Of a DNA stretch of 12,521 nt, positions 1 through 6,418 are shown piece by piece. A program made the translations under genes and the position numbers. Origin of the DNA: Actinomycetes bacterium (lineage in GTDB: Bacteria; Actinomycetota; Coriobacteriia; Coriobacteriales; Eggerthellaceae); NCBI GenBank assembly GCA_023403475.1, contig JAEYEL010000153.1:1-12521 (forward strand), written 5' to 3'. Position 1 is the stretch's first letter, and each line of letters opens with the position of its first letter. Below the pieces are notes generated by a model. It was not told the DNA's origin and did no database searches. It worked only from the letters and a program-made list of their open reading frames with translations.

Positions 1-48
1 TCAGGCGGAGGCGGCGGCGGCTTCGGCGGAGGCGGCGGCGCAAGGTAA
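1..48 (+). CDS. 3' end of a protein with a glycine-rich C-terminus (partial)
   Basis: Frame 1 from the first base reads SGGGGGGFGGGGGAR and stops at TAA (46-48). The start lies left of the window. Such Gly-rich C-terminal tails with a single Phe and a closing basic or aromatic residue are common in membrane-anchored DUF2207 and TPM-domain proteins of Gram-positive bacteria, so this is my best guess at the family. The guess rests on 15 residues only. The gene points toward the leftward queH, so the two are convergent, 106 bp apart. Confidence 0.5.
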   Translation, partial: SGGGGGGFGGGGGAR

Positions 49-129
49 ATGCGCGGCAGGAGCGAGGCAGACAAAGAGGGCTCCGCGTGGTTGTCAATGG
101 GCGCTCGGTAGAACGCGCTGGTAAGGTCG

Positions 130-150
130 CGAGCGGCGAGCCGTCGTTTT
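130..150 (+). terminator. possible weak terminator of the left-edge gene
   Basis: CGA(g)CGGC and GCCGTCG pair as a short stem with one bulged G and a very tight loop, followed directly by TTTT. It lies 82 nt after the TAA of the Gly-rich reading frame and just before the queH stop on the other strand. The tight loop makes it a weak candidate. Confidence 0.3.
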
Positions 151-154
151 GCGA

Positions 155-991
155 CTACTGCTTCTCTCGTAGCGCTTTCGAGATGGCGTGCTTGCGAGCC
201 TGCTTGGCTGCGTAGGCGGCGCGTTCGGCTTCGCGTGCAGCGCGGAGGGCCTGTTCCTGCTGGAGCTCTTCGGCGCTAGCCGCCTTTTTCGCCTCGCGAG
301 CGACGAGTCGAGCCTCCTTGCGGGCCGTGCGTTCGGCGGCGGCTTCCTCGGCGGAAAAGCGGCAGCCGCAGAAGTTCTGGCGATACATGTTAAGCTCGCG
401 GCTTTTGCGCGTGGCCTCGTCGTAAAAGGGGCGGTAATCCGAAAACGCGCAGTCCACACCAACTTCGATGCTCGCGCGTTTTAGCTCTTCTTCAATAATG
501 CTCGTGTATTGGTAAGGGCTTACCGAAAGTGTGGTGCCCAGCGCGTCGAAGCCGTGGTCTGCGGCATAGCGGGCGGCCTCTTCGAAGCGCAGCCGGTAGC
601 AGGCGCGACAGCGTTCGCGTCTAGCCGCGCGTGCTTCGGGTGCAAGGTTGCCAACGGCGGGGAAATGCTCGGTATCAGCCTCGCCGTGCATCTGCGCGAA
701 GGCGGCGGCGTGCTCGTCTGCCACAAGGCCGAACTTCGCACGAATCTCGTCCCCCAAACTGCCGACGGCGTGTTCCCAAGCCGAAGGGTCGTATGCGCCT
801 TCCGCAACGGAAACGCCAATACTCGCCGCCCAAGTGCGCAATGTATCCAACCTGTGCGCATATTCGCGTGCGGGCGCTATGTTGGAATTCGCATAGAATA
901 TGACGGGTACCTGCCCGCGTTCTCGCAAGATGCGCACGGGCGCAAGCGAGCAAGGCCCGCAACAGGCATGAAGCAAAATCCTCGCTCCCAT
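155..991 (-). CDS. queH: epoxyqueuosine reductase QueH (DUF208 family)
   Basis: Reduces epoxyqueuosine in tRNA to queuosine, the last step of Q synthesis; QueH is the non-B12 alternative to QueG and carries an Fe-S centre. The 278-aa product shows the family cysteines: LLHACCGPCS at the N-terminus (C10, C11, C14), RCRACYRLR (C128, C131) and YRQNFCGC (C208, C210), plus the conserved region around LGTTLSVSPYQ. The start ATG (989-991) is preceded by GAAGGAG at good spacing; the stop is TAG. From about residue 213 the protein continues as a 65-residue tail rich in Ala, Glu, Arg and Lys, probably helical, which makes it longer than many family members. It is divergent from the HAD-tgt pair, and tgt belongs to the same pathway. 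Family assignment is firm; the role of the tail is unknown. Confidence 0.93.
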   Translation of the reverse strand: MGARILLHACCGPCSLAPVRILRERGQVPVIFYANSNIAPAREYAHRLDTLRTWAASIGVSVAEGAYDPSAWEHAVGSLGDEIRAKFGLVADEHAAAFAQMHGEADTEHFPAVGNLAPEARAARRERCRACYRLRFEEAARYAADHGFDALGTTLSVSPYQYTSIIEEELKRASIEVGVDCAFSDYRPFYDEATRKSRELNMYRQNFCGCRFSAEEAAAERTARKEARLVAREAKKAASAEELQQEQALRAAREAERAAYAAKQARKHAISKALREKQ

Positions 992-1085
992 ATCGCCGCT
1001 CCTTCACCAACTGTGCTGATCGTTGCGCAATGCCTGCGGCGCATCGTCATTTTCCCATAGCGCGCCTTTCTCGCCGCACGGGTAG

Positions 1086-1114
1086 ATGGTACTCGTTTTG
1101 CATGCGAATGGCAA
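1086..1114 (-). promoter_or_regulatory. candidate queH promoter with overlapping inverted repeat
   Basis: On the minus strand TTGCCA (1109-1114) and TACCAT (1086-1091) are spaced by 17 bp, which would start transcription near 1079 and give a leader of about 88 nt. A perfect 7-bp inverted repeat, GTTTTGC (1095-1101) and GCAAAAC (1111-1117), overlaps the -35 box and spacer, where a repressor site could lie. Both are read from sequence only. Confidence 0.4.
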
Positions 1115-1147
1115 AACATGGCTCTTCTCTCCCCCAAAAAAGAGGAC

Positions 1148-1183
1148 GCGAGATTTCGAGCGAGAATTCGGGCGAGGCTTCGG
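1148..1183. repeat. three tandem copies of a degenerate 12-bp unit
   Basis: Units GCGAGATTTCGA, GCGAGAATTCGG and GCGAGGCTTCGG follow each other without gaps. Consensus is GCGAGnnTTCGn. It lies in the queH/HAD intergenic region, outside any gene I accept. Confidence 0.6.
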
Positions 1184-1221
1184 ACAAGAGAGTTAGAGCT
1201 ACTGGGCATACTCTTCTTCAC

Positions 1222-1320
1222 TTCGAAAAGACGTGAGGATTCCACGGAAAAGAGGGTGGGGTCTCCGCAGGAAAAGATGAGGCTTCTGTGGAAGAAGACG
1301 TGAAGCTTCCACGCGTCTTC
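1222..1320. repeat. degenerate 22-23-bp tandem repeats with nested hairpins
   Basis: About four to five units can be aligned, each starting TTC(C/T), followed by GGAAAAGA-like and GTGAGG-like blocks (starts near 1222, 1240, 1262, 1284 and 1307). The first and fourth units share GACGTGAnGnTTCCACG with 15 of 17 bases equal (1230-1246 and 1297-1313). Two mutually exclusive stems lie in the last units: GTGGAAG (1288-1294) with CTTCCAC (1306-1312), and GAAGACG (1294-1300) with CGTCTTC (1314-1320). Confidence 0.5.
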
Positions 1321-1374
1321 AGCATCCGATTCACCTTGCGAATCAACCGAACTTCCGTGCATCGTCTGTTGTTT

Positions 1375-1412
1375 CGAAGAGGTTGTGCGGGATTCTTGCG
1401 AAGAGGCTGTGC
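1375..1412. repeat. two direct copies of CGAAGAGGyTGTGC
   Basis: CGAAGAGGTTGTGC at 1375-1388 recurs as CGAAGAGGCTGTGC at 1399-1412 with one mismatch and a 24-bp period. It belongs to the same repeat-rich intergenic region. Confidence 0.55.
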
Positions 1413-1569
1413 ACAGGTTCGCGTTTGCGGCGGGGAAACGATTATACTGTCTTGCAAAATCGATAGTGCGGTTTAGAGCTTAGGATCCGTGGCTCGCGGC
1501 TTATGCATGCAACCCATGGCTTAGGGCTTGTGGCCGCTTGCGAGGCGAAGATACGGGAAAGGCAACGTA

Positions 1570-2511
1570 ATGAGGAAAGAATACCGTGCCGTCTGTTTTG
1601 ACTTAGACGGCACGTTGCTGCCGATGGACATAGACGAGTTTCTGGGCGCGTACTTCAAGGACATCGCCGCGTACGTTGCGCGCGACGGAAGGGATGTGGA
1701 GGCGTTTCGTGCGGGTTTCGGTGCCGGCGTGAAAGCCATGACCTCAAACGACGGCTCGCGTCTGAACGCGGATGCGTATTGGGGCGCGTTCTTCAAGTAC
1801 GTGGGCGGCGACTCTGGCGCGTGGAAGGCGTTTCTGGATACGTACTACGAAACCGAGTTCGGGTGCATAGGCGAGGACGTTGTGGCAAACCCCTCTGCTG
1901 CTCGTGCGGTGAACGCGCTGGTGGAGAAGGGGTATCCGGTGGTGTTGACCACTCAGCCGCTTTTTCCGGAAACGGCGGTGCGGCAGCGTGTGCGCTGGGC
2001 AGGCCTTGATCCTCAGGTGTTCGCACGTATCACGCACTACGAGAATTCCCGATCCATCAAACCGAAGTTGCGCTATTACGCGGAAGATCTTGCCGCGTGC
2101 AGCCTGCGCGGCGAAGATGTGCTCATGGTGGGCAACAACACGGTGGACGATTTGGTGTTCGCGGGTCTTGGCGCCGATGTGTTTCTGGCCACCGATTATC
2201 TGCTGAATCCGGTGGGCGTGAACATGGCACGCGTGGCGCACGGCAGCATGGAGGAATTCGCGAACTGGGTGGAAACGCTTCCTGCGTGCTCACACCCGGC
2301 TGTGAGCATCGAACGCGGTTCCGTTGCCCCCGATGCGAGCGAGGCTGCTTTTGCGGCCAACGTGCTGCCGGGCGTTTCGGACGACGCTCCGCTGTTCGCT
2401 GTCGAGCGCGATGTGATGGAAGAGGAAGCCGGGGGTGCGGGCGGCTCTGTCGCTACAGGTTGCTTTGCCGCAGGCGGTGCGGCGGGCGCGGGCGAAAAGG
2501 TGGGTGCGTAA
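1570..2511 (+). CDS. HAD-superfamily hydrolase with Ala/Gly-rich C-terminal tail
   Basis: A phosphatase-like enzyme of unknown substrate. The 313-aa product has all HAD motifs: FDLDGT (D11, D13), VVLTTQP (T127/T128), a lysine in RSIKPKLRY (K164/K166) and MVGNNTVDDLVFA (D193, D194). Residues 15-105 form the helical cap. ATG 1570 is chosen because MRKEYRAVCFDLDGT is a normal HAD start and AAAGG lies about 7 nt upstream; a TTG at 1528 would add 14 atypical residues. After about residue 238 the protein continues with a low-complexity tail of some 75 residues rich in Ala, Gly, Glu and Val, with no motif that I recognise. The stop TAA (2509-2511) is one base from the tgt start, so the two are surely co-transcribed and probably translationally coupled. 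A link to queuosine metabolism is suggested only by position. Confidence 0.85.
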   Translation: MRKEYRAVCFDLDGTLLPMDIDEFLGAYFKDIAAYVARDGRDVEAFRAGFGAGVKAMTSNDGSRLNADAYWGAFFKYVGGDSGAWKAFLDTYYETEFGCIGEDVVANPSAARAVNALVEKGYPVVLTTQPLFPETAVRQRVRWAGLDPQVFARITHYENSRSIKPKLRYYAEDLAACSLRGEDVLMVGNNTVDDLVFAGLGADVFLATDYLLNPVGVNMARVAHGSMEEFANWVETLPACSHPAVSIERGSVAPDASEAAFAANVLPGVSDDAPLFAVERDVMEEEAGGAGGSVATGCFAAGGAAGAGEKVGA

Positions 2512-2512
2512 G

Positions 2513-3658
2513 ATGGCCTTGTTCGATTGCGCGCGCGACGCGCAGTGTGGGCATGCCCGCGCTCTGACCTACCAGACCGCGCACGGCGAATTCCGCACGC
2601 CCATGTTCATGCCGGTGGGCACGAGCGCCTCGGTCAAGGGCATCACTGTGCAGCAATTGCGCGAATTGGGTGCGCAGGTGGTGCTTTCCAATACCTATCA
2701 TCTTTCGTTGCGCCCGGGTGCCAATGTGGTGGCCGAGGCGGGGGGCGTGCATGAATTCATGCACTACGACGGCCCCATGCTCACCGATTCGGGCGGGTTC
2801 CAGGTGTTCAGCTTGGCGGATACCTGCAAACTCGACAACGATGGTCTTACGTTCCAGTCCATTTACGATGGCGCGAAAGTGCGCTGGACTCCCGAGGAAA
2901 ACATGCGCATCCAGGAGCTGTTGGGCGCAGACATTGCCATGCAGCTTGACCAATGCACCCCGTACCCGGCCGAGCGCGACTTCGTGGAACGTGCGGTTGA
3001 CCTTTCATCCATGTGGGCGCGGCGCTGTCTGGCGGCTCACAAGCGTCCTGATCAGACGCTTTTCGGCATCGTGCAGGGCGGTATGCATCTCGATTTGCGG
3101 CTTGAAAGCATCCGTCGTTTGCGGGCGATAGAAGACGAAAGCCTGGCTGCGGGCGGCAGACGTTTCGGCGGCTTCGGCATTGGCGGATATTCCGTGGGGG
3201 AAAGCCACGAGGTCATGTTCGAGACGTTGGGGCAGGTGGCACGCGCCCTTCCGGAAGACAGGCCGCGCTATCTCATGGGCGTTGGCAACCCCACCACGCT
3301 TGTGCGCGCGGTGCGTGAAGGTGTCGATATGTTCGACTGCGTGCTGCCCACGCGCACGGCGCGCATGGGCACGGCGTTTTCCGGCACGGGTCGCATGAAC
3401 CTGCGCAATGCGCAGTACGCGCACGACTTCGGTCCGCTCGATCCTGCCTGCACGTGCCCCACTTGCAAAAACCATAGCCGTGCATATCTGCGCCACTTGG
3501 TAAAGCAAGGGGAAATGCTCGGCGGCATACTGCTGTCCATTCATAACCTGCATTTCCTGCTCGACCTCATGCGTCGCGCCCGCGCCGCCGTGCTGGCTGG
3601 CGCCTATGGAGATTTCTATCGAGAATGGATGGAAAGCCCCGCTGCGAAAGATTATTAA
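2513..3658 (+). CDS. tgt: queuine/preQ1 tRNA-guanine transglycosylase
   Basis: Exchanges guanine-34 of GUN-anticodon tRNAs for preQ1 (bacterial enzymes) by a covalent tRNA intermediate; cytoplasmic TIM barrel. The 381-aa product has LTDSGGFQVFS (D92), DQC (D146), GIVQGG (185-190), the nucleophile in FDCVLPTR (D275) and the zinc site C313-x-C315-x2-C318 with H344. Length and motif spacing agree with bacterial Tgt. ATG 2513 gives the typical N-terminus; an upstream GTG at 2435 in the same frame would add 26 Arg/Ala-rich residues that only read through the HAD tail. AAAAGG lies about 12 nt upstream, rather far, so coupling to the HAD gene probably matters. The specificity loop reads GGYSVGE, close to the bacterial GGLAVGE type, which fits preQ1 rather than queuine. 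queA, queD, queE, queC and queF are not in the window. Confidence 0.96.
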   Translation: MALFDCARDAQCGHARALTYQTAHGEFRTPMFMPVGTSASVKGITVQQLRELGAQVVLSNTYHLSLRPGANVVAEAGGVHEFMHYDGPMLTDSGGFQVFSLADTCKLDNDGLTFQSIYDGAKVRWTPEENMRIQELLGADIAMQLDQCTPYPAERDFVERAVDLSSMWARRCLAAHKRPDQTLFGIVQGGMHLDLRLESIRRLRAIEDESLAAGGRRFGGFGIGGYSVGESHEVMFETLGQVARALPEDRPRYLMGVGNPTTLVRAVREGVDMFDCVLPTRTARMGTAFSGTGRMNLRNAQYAHDFGPLDPACTCPTCKNHSRAYLRHLVKQGEMLGGILLSIHNLHFLLDLMRRARAAVLAGAYGDFYREWMESPAAKDY

Positions 3659-3704
3659 GGCTTCCTATAAAGTTCAAATTAATCAAACAAAAGTTCGTTT
3701 TCTG

Positions 3705-3713
3705 TGATATACT
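3705..3713 (+). promoter_or_regulatory. extended -10 promoter of the Rpn-like gene
   Basis: TGATATACT gives a TGn extension and TATACT (3708-3713) in an AT-rich patch (3665-3725) that stands out from the GC-rich surroundings. No good -35 is seen at 16-18 bp. It would start a leader of about 225 nt before the ATG at 3946. Confidence 0.5.
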
Positions 3714-3733
3714 ACAATCATTAAATGAACCGA

Positions 3734-3851
3734 TGCGGGCGCTTCTTCGTCGAGATGAAGGAGATCCATTCCCTCTCTTCGGAGATGTCCATAGTCGGCG
3801 GTGGGTTCCGCGCCGCCGTGTAACACGCCCGCAGGATCCTCTGACGATCCT
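3734..3851 (+). other. hairpin-rich leader RNA upstream of the Rpn-like gene
   Basis: An outer 8-bp stem TGCGGGCG (3734-3741) with CGCCCGCA (3826-3833) encloses two inner hairpins: GAAGGAGA/TCTCTTC with one bulge (about 3757-3780) and CGGCGG (3796-3801) with CCGCCG (3813-3818). A further AGGATC/GATCCT hairpin (3833-3851) follows directly, sharing one base. It matches no riboswitch class that I can recognise. The open frame across it has no ribosome site and an unusual composition, so I treat it as untranslated leader. Whether it is a true RNA element is inference. Confidence 0.4.
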
Positions 3852-3945
3852 CATACAACAACGGAATAGCGCGCTGTGCTGTGGGTTTGACCCGATGCGG
3901 TCTAACTGTTGGCTGTGCCGTCGCGCAAAGGAGGAGGTGGCCTTC

Positions 3946-4860
3946 ATGGCCGAAGAACGACTGTTGTTGAAGATCAGCGATGCCCCGATGTTCGAGAGGG
4001 TGATGCGCAACGAGAGGGTCTGCATGGGGGTGATAGAAGCCATTCTGGGCGTGAATGTCGAAAAGATAGAATATCGCAACGAAGAGCATTCTCTTGTGCC
4101 GCGTTTGGGCGGGCGAGGTGTGCGGCTGGATGCCTACGTATCTGGAGGCGACAGGGTTTTCGATGTCGAGATGCAGAATTACCAGCGTGGACATCTTGGC
4201 ATGAGGATGCGTTATTACCAATCGGTAATCGATACTACTTCTCTTGAACCAGGTGACGATTACGATGAGCTTCCCGAAAGCTACATCATCTTCATCTGCA
4301 CGGATGACCCGTTCGACAAGGGCGTTCCCCGCTATGATATTGAAAGAACGTGCAAGAATGTTGTCGGCGTCGATATTGACTGTAGGGCTCATTGGGTGGT
4401 GCTCAACGCGAACGCTTACAGAAAAGAGGGGGACAAGAATCTTGCAGACCTGTTAAACTACATAGAAGACGGCACGTTAGGCGAAAGCCCCCTTGTTCGT
4501 TGCATGGATGAGGAAGTGTCGAAAGCAAACGAGGACAGTAAGTGGGTGAGGCAGGCTATGAGCATCATGACCATAGAAGAGGATGCGGCTATGCAGGTTC
4601 GCATCGCCAAACGCCAAGCGGCCCGTGAAGTGAAAGAGGCCCGCGAGGCGGCACGCAGGGAGGTTGAGGCCGCGAAGGCGGAGGCTCGCGAGGCGGCACG
4701 CAGGGAGGTTGAGGCCGCGACAGAGAAAGCCCTCAAAGAGTCCAAGCGCTATGGAAAGTTGATGGCGTCTCTTGCTGCTGAAGAGCGTTTTGACGATATC
4801 AAGCGAATTGCGGAGGATCCCGAATTGGCCGAAAGCCTTTACGCTCATTACGGGCTTTAA
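3946..4860 (+). CDS. Rpn-family / PD-(D/E)XK nuclease transposase-like protein
   Basis: Belongs to the Rpn/TIGR01784-type family of PD-(D/E)XK nucleases, annotated as putative transposases; some members promote RecA-independent recombination. The 304-aa product shows the family core: GVRLDAYV (D62), FDVEMQ (D73, E75, Q77; the E-x-Q form of the catalytic motif), then RMRYYQSVID and YIIFICTDDPFD. ATG 3946 is chosen because AAAGGAGGAGG lies at ideal distance and MAEERLLLKISDAPMF is a typical start; reading from 3625 would add 107 non-homologous residues. Residues about 210-270 form an Ala/Glu/Arg coiled coil with a recent internal duplication, followed by a short helical end (RFDDIKRIAEDPELAESLY). 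It stands alone with its own promoter, no terminal inverted repeats were seen, and the AT-rich upstream patch suggests acquisition by transfer. Its function in this cell is unknown. Confidence 0.85.
   Translation: MAEERLLLKISDAPMFERVMRNERVCMGVIEAILGVNVEKIEYRNEEHSLVPRLGGRGVRLDAYVSGGDRVFDVEMQNYQRGHLGMRMRYYQSVIDTTSLEPGDDYDELPESYIIFICTDDPFDKGVPRYDIERTCKNVVGVDIDCRAHWVVLNANAYRKEGDKNLADLLNYIEDGTLGESPLVRCMDEEVSKANEDSKWVRQAMSIMTIEEDAAMQVRIAKRQAAREVKEAREAARREVEAAKAEAREAARREVEAATEKALKESKRYGKLMASLAAEERFDDIKRIAEDPELAESLYAHYGL
4636..4720 (+). repeat. 45-bp in-frame tandem duplication in the coiled coil
   Basis: Bases 4636-4675 and 4681-4720 match at 39 of 40 positions, with 34 identical in a row (4642-4675 and 4687-4720). 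The 45-bp period encodes 15 residues, EAREAARREVEAAKA then EAREAARREVEAATE. Near-identity at the DNA level points to a recent duplication or to slippage. Confidence 0.9.
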
Positions 4861-4982
4861 CTTTACCTTGTCGTTTCGCCCGTTTCGCGTTTCGGGATTC
4901 CGTCAGATTTCGTCATTCGTTCTTATTTGCTCCTATTCGTGAGCCTATTCGCCCAATTGCAATGGGTAGGGCTTGCCCTCTG

Positions 4983-4991
4983 TGGTACAAT
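4983..4991 (+). promoter_or_regulatory. extended -10 promoter of yebC
   Basis: TGGTACAAT combines a TGn extension with TACAAT (4986-4991), one base off TATAAT. No clear -35 is seen at 17 bp. The transcript would begin near 4998, about 30 nt before the ATG. The rest of 4861-4982 holds only short pyrimidine-rich TTTCG repeats and no clear terminator for the gene upstream. Confidence 0.5.
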
Positions 4992-5027
4992 AGCCCGTTG
5001 GTATGGCAACATTGGAAGGATAATCAT

Positions 5028-5831
5028 ATGTCAGGGCATTCAAAATGGGCAACAACCAAGCATCGCAAGGCGGCGCAGGACGCGAAGCGCTCGGCCTTGT
5101 TTTCCAAGCTGTCGCGCAACATTACGGTGGCGGCGAAAGAGGGCGGTGACCCGAATCCCGACAACAACGCTTCTCTGGCGGCCGCTATTGAAAAAGCGAA
5201 AGCGAACTCGCTTCCAAAAGACAAGATCAAGGTTGCTATCGATAAAGCGTTCGGATCTGGCAAAGATGCCGCGAATTACGAGACGGTTGTCTATGAAGGC
5301 TACGGCCCTGCAGGCGTGGCCGTGTACTGCGAAGCGCTGACTGATAATCGTAATCGCACCGCTGCCGACGTAAGATCCGCTTTCACACATGCAGGTGGCA
5401 ACTTGGGTACGAGCGGCAGCGTGGCGTTTATGTTCGAGCGTAAGGGTCAGGTCATGGTCGCTAAGGAAGTCGAGACGGGCGATAAGAAGAAACCCATAGG
5501 TCCGAACGGCGCTGCAGCTGACGAAGACGAGTTCATGATGGCCGTTGCGGAAGCTGGCGGCGACGATTACGAAGATGCCGATGACGAGTGGGTGGTTTAC
5601 ACCGCGCCGAGCGATCTTATGGCTGTGAAAAAAGCGCTCGAAGAGCAGGGCATCGCAGTTAAAGGTGCCGAAATGACCATGGAGGCCACCACGCCCGCGC
5701 AAGTGAGCGTTTCCGATGCGAGAAAAGTCATGCGCCTTATCGACAAGCTAGAAGAATTGGAAGACTTGCAAAACGTCTACCACACTATGGAGATTACCGA
5801 CGAAATAGCCGCCGCACTCGAAGAAGACTAA
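5028..5831 (+). CDS. yebC: YebC/PmpR-family protein
   Basis: YebC/PmpR proteins were first described as DNA-binding transcription regulators; more recent work gives YebC-type proteins a role in translation at proline-rich stalls. I cannot decide between these from sequence. The 267-aa product begins MSGHSKWATTKHRKAAQDAKR, the family signature, and continues with LPKDKIKVAIDKAFG and the YEGYGPAGVAVYCEALTDNRNRT block (about 89-111). ATG 5028 is preceded by GGAAGGA at 7 nt. The protein is about 20 residues longer than the E. coli form; the extra length falls around residues 148-186, an acidic stretch with KKKPIGPNGAAADEDEF and GGDDYEDADDE. The ruvCAB genes that often follow yebC are absent; a strong terminator follows instead. 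Confidence 0.95.
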   Translation: MSGHSKWATTKHRKAAQDAKRSALFSKLSRNITVAAKEGGDPNPDNNASLAAAIEKAKANSLPKDKIKVAIDKAFGSGKDAANYETVVYEGYGPAGVAVYCEALTDNRNRTAADVRSAFTHAGGNLGTSGSVAFMFERKGQVMVAKEVETGDKKKPIGPNGAAADEDEFMMAVAEAGGDDYEDADDEWVVYTAPSDLMAVKKALEEQGIAVKGAEMTMEATTPAQVSVSDARKVMRLIDKLEELEDLQNVYHTMEITDEIAAALEED

Positions 5832-5860
5832 AACGCCGGCTCAAAGAGAAGGCGAAGTTA

Positions 5861-5905
5861 AAAGGGGTCGTTGCAGTTCACAGCAATGCAGCGACCCCTT
5901 TGTTC
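5861..5905. terminator. strong bidirectional terminator between yebC and the XRE gene
   Basis: A 15-bp stem with one G-U pair joins 5861-5875 (AAAGGGGTCGTTGCA) and 5887-5901 (TGCAGCGACCCCTTT) around an 11-nt loop. It lies 30 nt after the yebC stop. On the minus strand the stem ends in CCCCTTTT, so it can also end the leftward XRE transcript. Confidence 0.88.
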
Positions 5906-5997
5906 CAAGGTCATCGTGGCTTTGGGCGAAAGATGGCGCCTTGAGATGCGCGATTACGATGTAAGTACGAACCTGATGTTGCGACCCTGAGCGGAAT

Positions 5998-6213
5998 CTA
6001 TAGTCCACGCAGGAATTCTCCGAGCGACATGCCAAAGCCAAGGGCGATTTTCTCCATGACATCTATGCTGGGATTCTTTCGACCTGTCTCAATCCGGCTC
6101 AGATAAGACCGGCCGATATTCACCATAAGCGCGAATTCCTCTTGCGACATGTTCTGCTCCTTGCGAAGGAGCTGTATCCGCTTGCCTATTTCGATCCTTG
6201 TTTTCTTCGTCAT
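5998..6213 (-). CDS. small XRE-family helix-turn-helix regulator
   Basis: A 71-aa single-domain DNA-binding protein of the Cro/C1 (HTH_3) type. After IGKRIQLLRKEQNMSQEEFA the recognition helix region reads VNIGRSYLSRIETGRKNPSI (about 31-50), typical of this family; the rest is the closing helix pair MEKIALGFGMSLGEFLRG. There is no ligand or oligomerisation domain. The start ATG (6211-6213) has no visible Shine-Dalgarno site, so it may be weakly translated or leaderless; no better in-frame start is seen upstream. It is divergent from modA across 269 bp, which makes modA or its own gene the plausible target, but nothing in the sequence proves it. Small XRE proteins of this kind also occur as orphan phage or restriction-modification controllers. 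Confidence 0.85.
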   Translation of the reverse strand: MTKKTRIEIGKRIQLLRKEQNMSQEEFALMVNIGRSYLSRIETGRKNPSIDVMEKIALGFGMSLGEFLRGL

Positions 6214-6389
6214 ATGGAAAGTTTAGAGAGTGCTCTGTTGCGATCTGTGCCCGATTGATAACGAAAAGAGGAAACAGCGGGAAAGTAATACGTCGGTGCA
6301 ACGACAATGGCGCTCTCGAAGGGGCGATTGGCCGATAAATCGTGGAGGTTCGTTTGGCTTTCTTTATTCACGAATGCAGCAATTTTCAT

Positions 6390-6418
6390 TTGACTATATG
6401 TCTAGTCTTGTATATCAT
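6390..6418 (+). promoter_or_regulatory. modA promoter with possible operator in the spacer
   Basis: TTGACT (6390-6395) and TATCAT (6413-6418) are separated by exactly 17 bp, each one base off the sigma70 consensus, giving a leader of about 58 nt. Two TATAT blocks (6395-6399 and 6411-6415) lie 16 bp apart across the spacer, a layout that recalls ModE operators, but the flanking bases match poorly. The XRE product is another candidate binder. The rest of 6214-6389 shows no further clear element. Confidence 0.6.

Larger units (their letters stand above)
1115..1569. other. gene-free divergent intergenic region, repeat-rich
   Basis: No convincing gene is seen between the queH promoter and the HAD start. 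The open frames here lack ribosome sites, have low-complexity Ser/Arg content and resemble nothing I know. The DNA is purine-rich on the plus strand and made of several short degenerate repeats, listed separately. A weak -10-like TATACT at 1443-1448 with TTCGCG 19 bp upstream (1418-1423) might serve the HAD-tgt pair. Confidence 0.55.

Noticed and set aside
1148..1412. CRISPR-like array
   Set aside because: Units are 12-24 bp, degenerate and contiguous, with no uniform spacers and no cas genes.
1218..1476. Small open frames on both strands in the queH/HAD gap
   Set aside because: No ribosome sites, low-complexity Ser/Arg products and an underlying non-triplet repeat structure argue against coding.
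2461..2512. preQ1 riboswitch before tgt
   Set aside because: tgt starts one base after the HAD stop and the preceding DNA is coding; no aptamer sequence is present.
3821..3850. TAACACGCCC resembles the core of a twister ribozyme
   Set aside because: The second conserved block (CAAG-type) and the double pseudoknot partners are missing around it.
3625..3945. N-terminal extension of the Rpn-like protein by 107 residues
   Set aside because: It overlaps tgt, crosses an AT-rich promoter patch, has no family similarity, and an ideal ribosome site marks 3946.
4861..4960. Terminator after the Rpn-like gene
   Set aside because: Only a 4-bp CCCG/CGGG pairing is seen (near 4879-4896), too weak to call.
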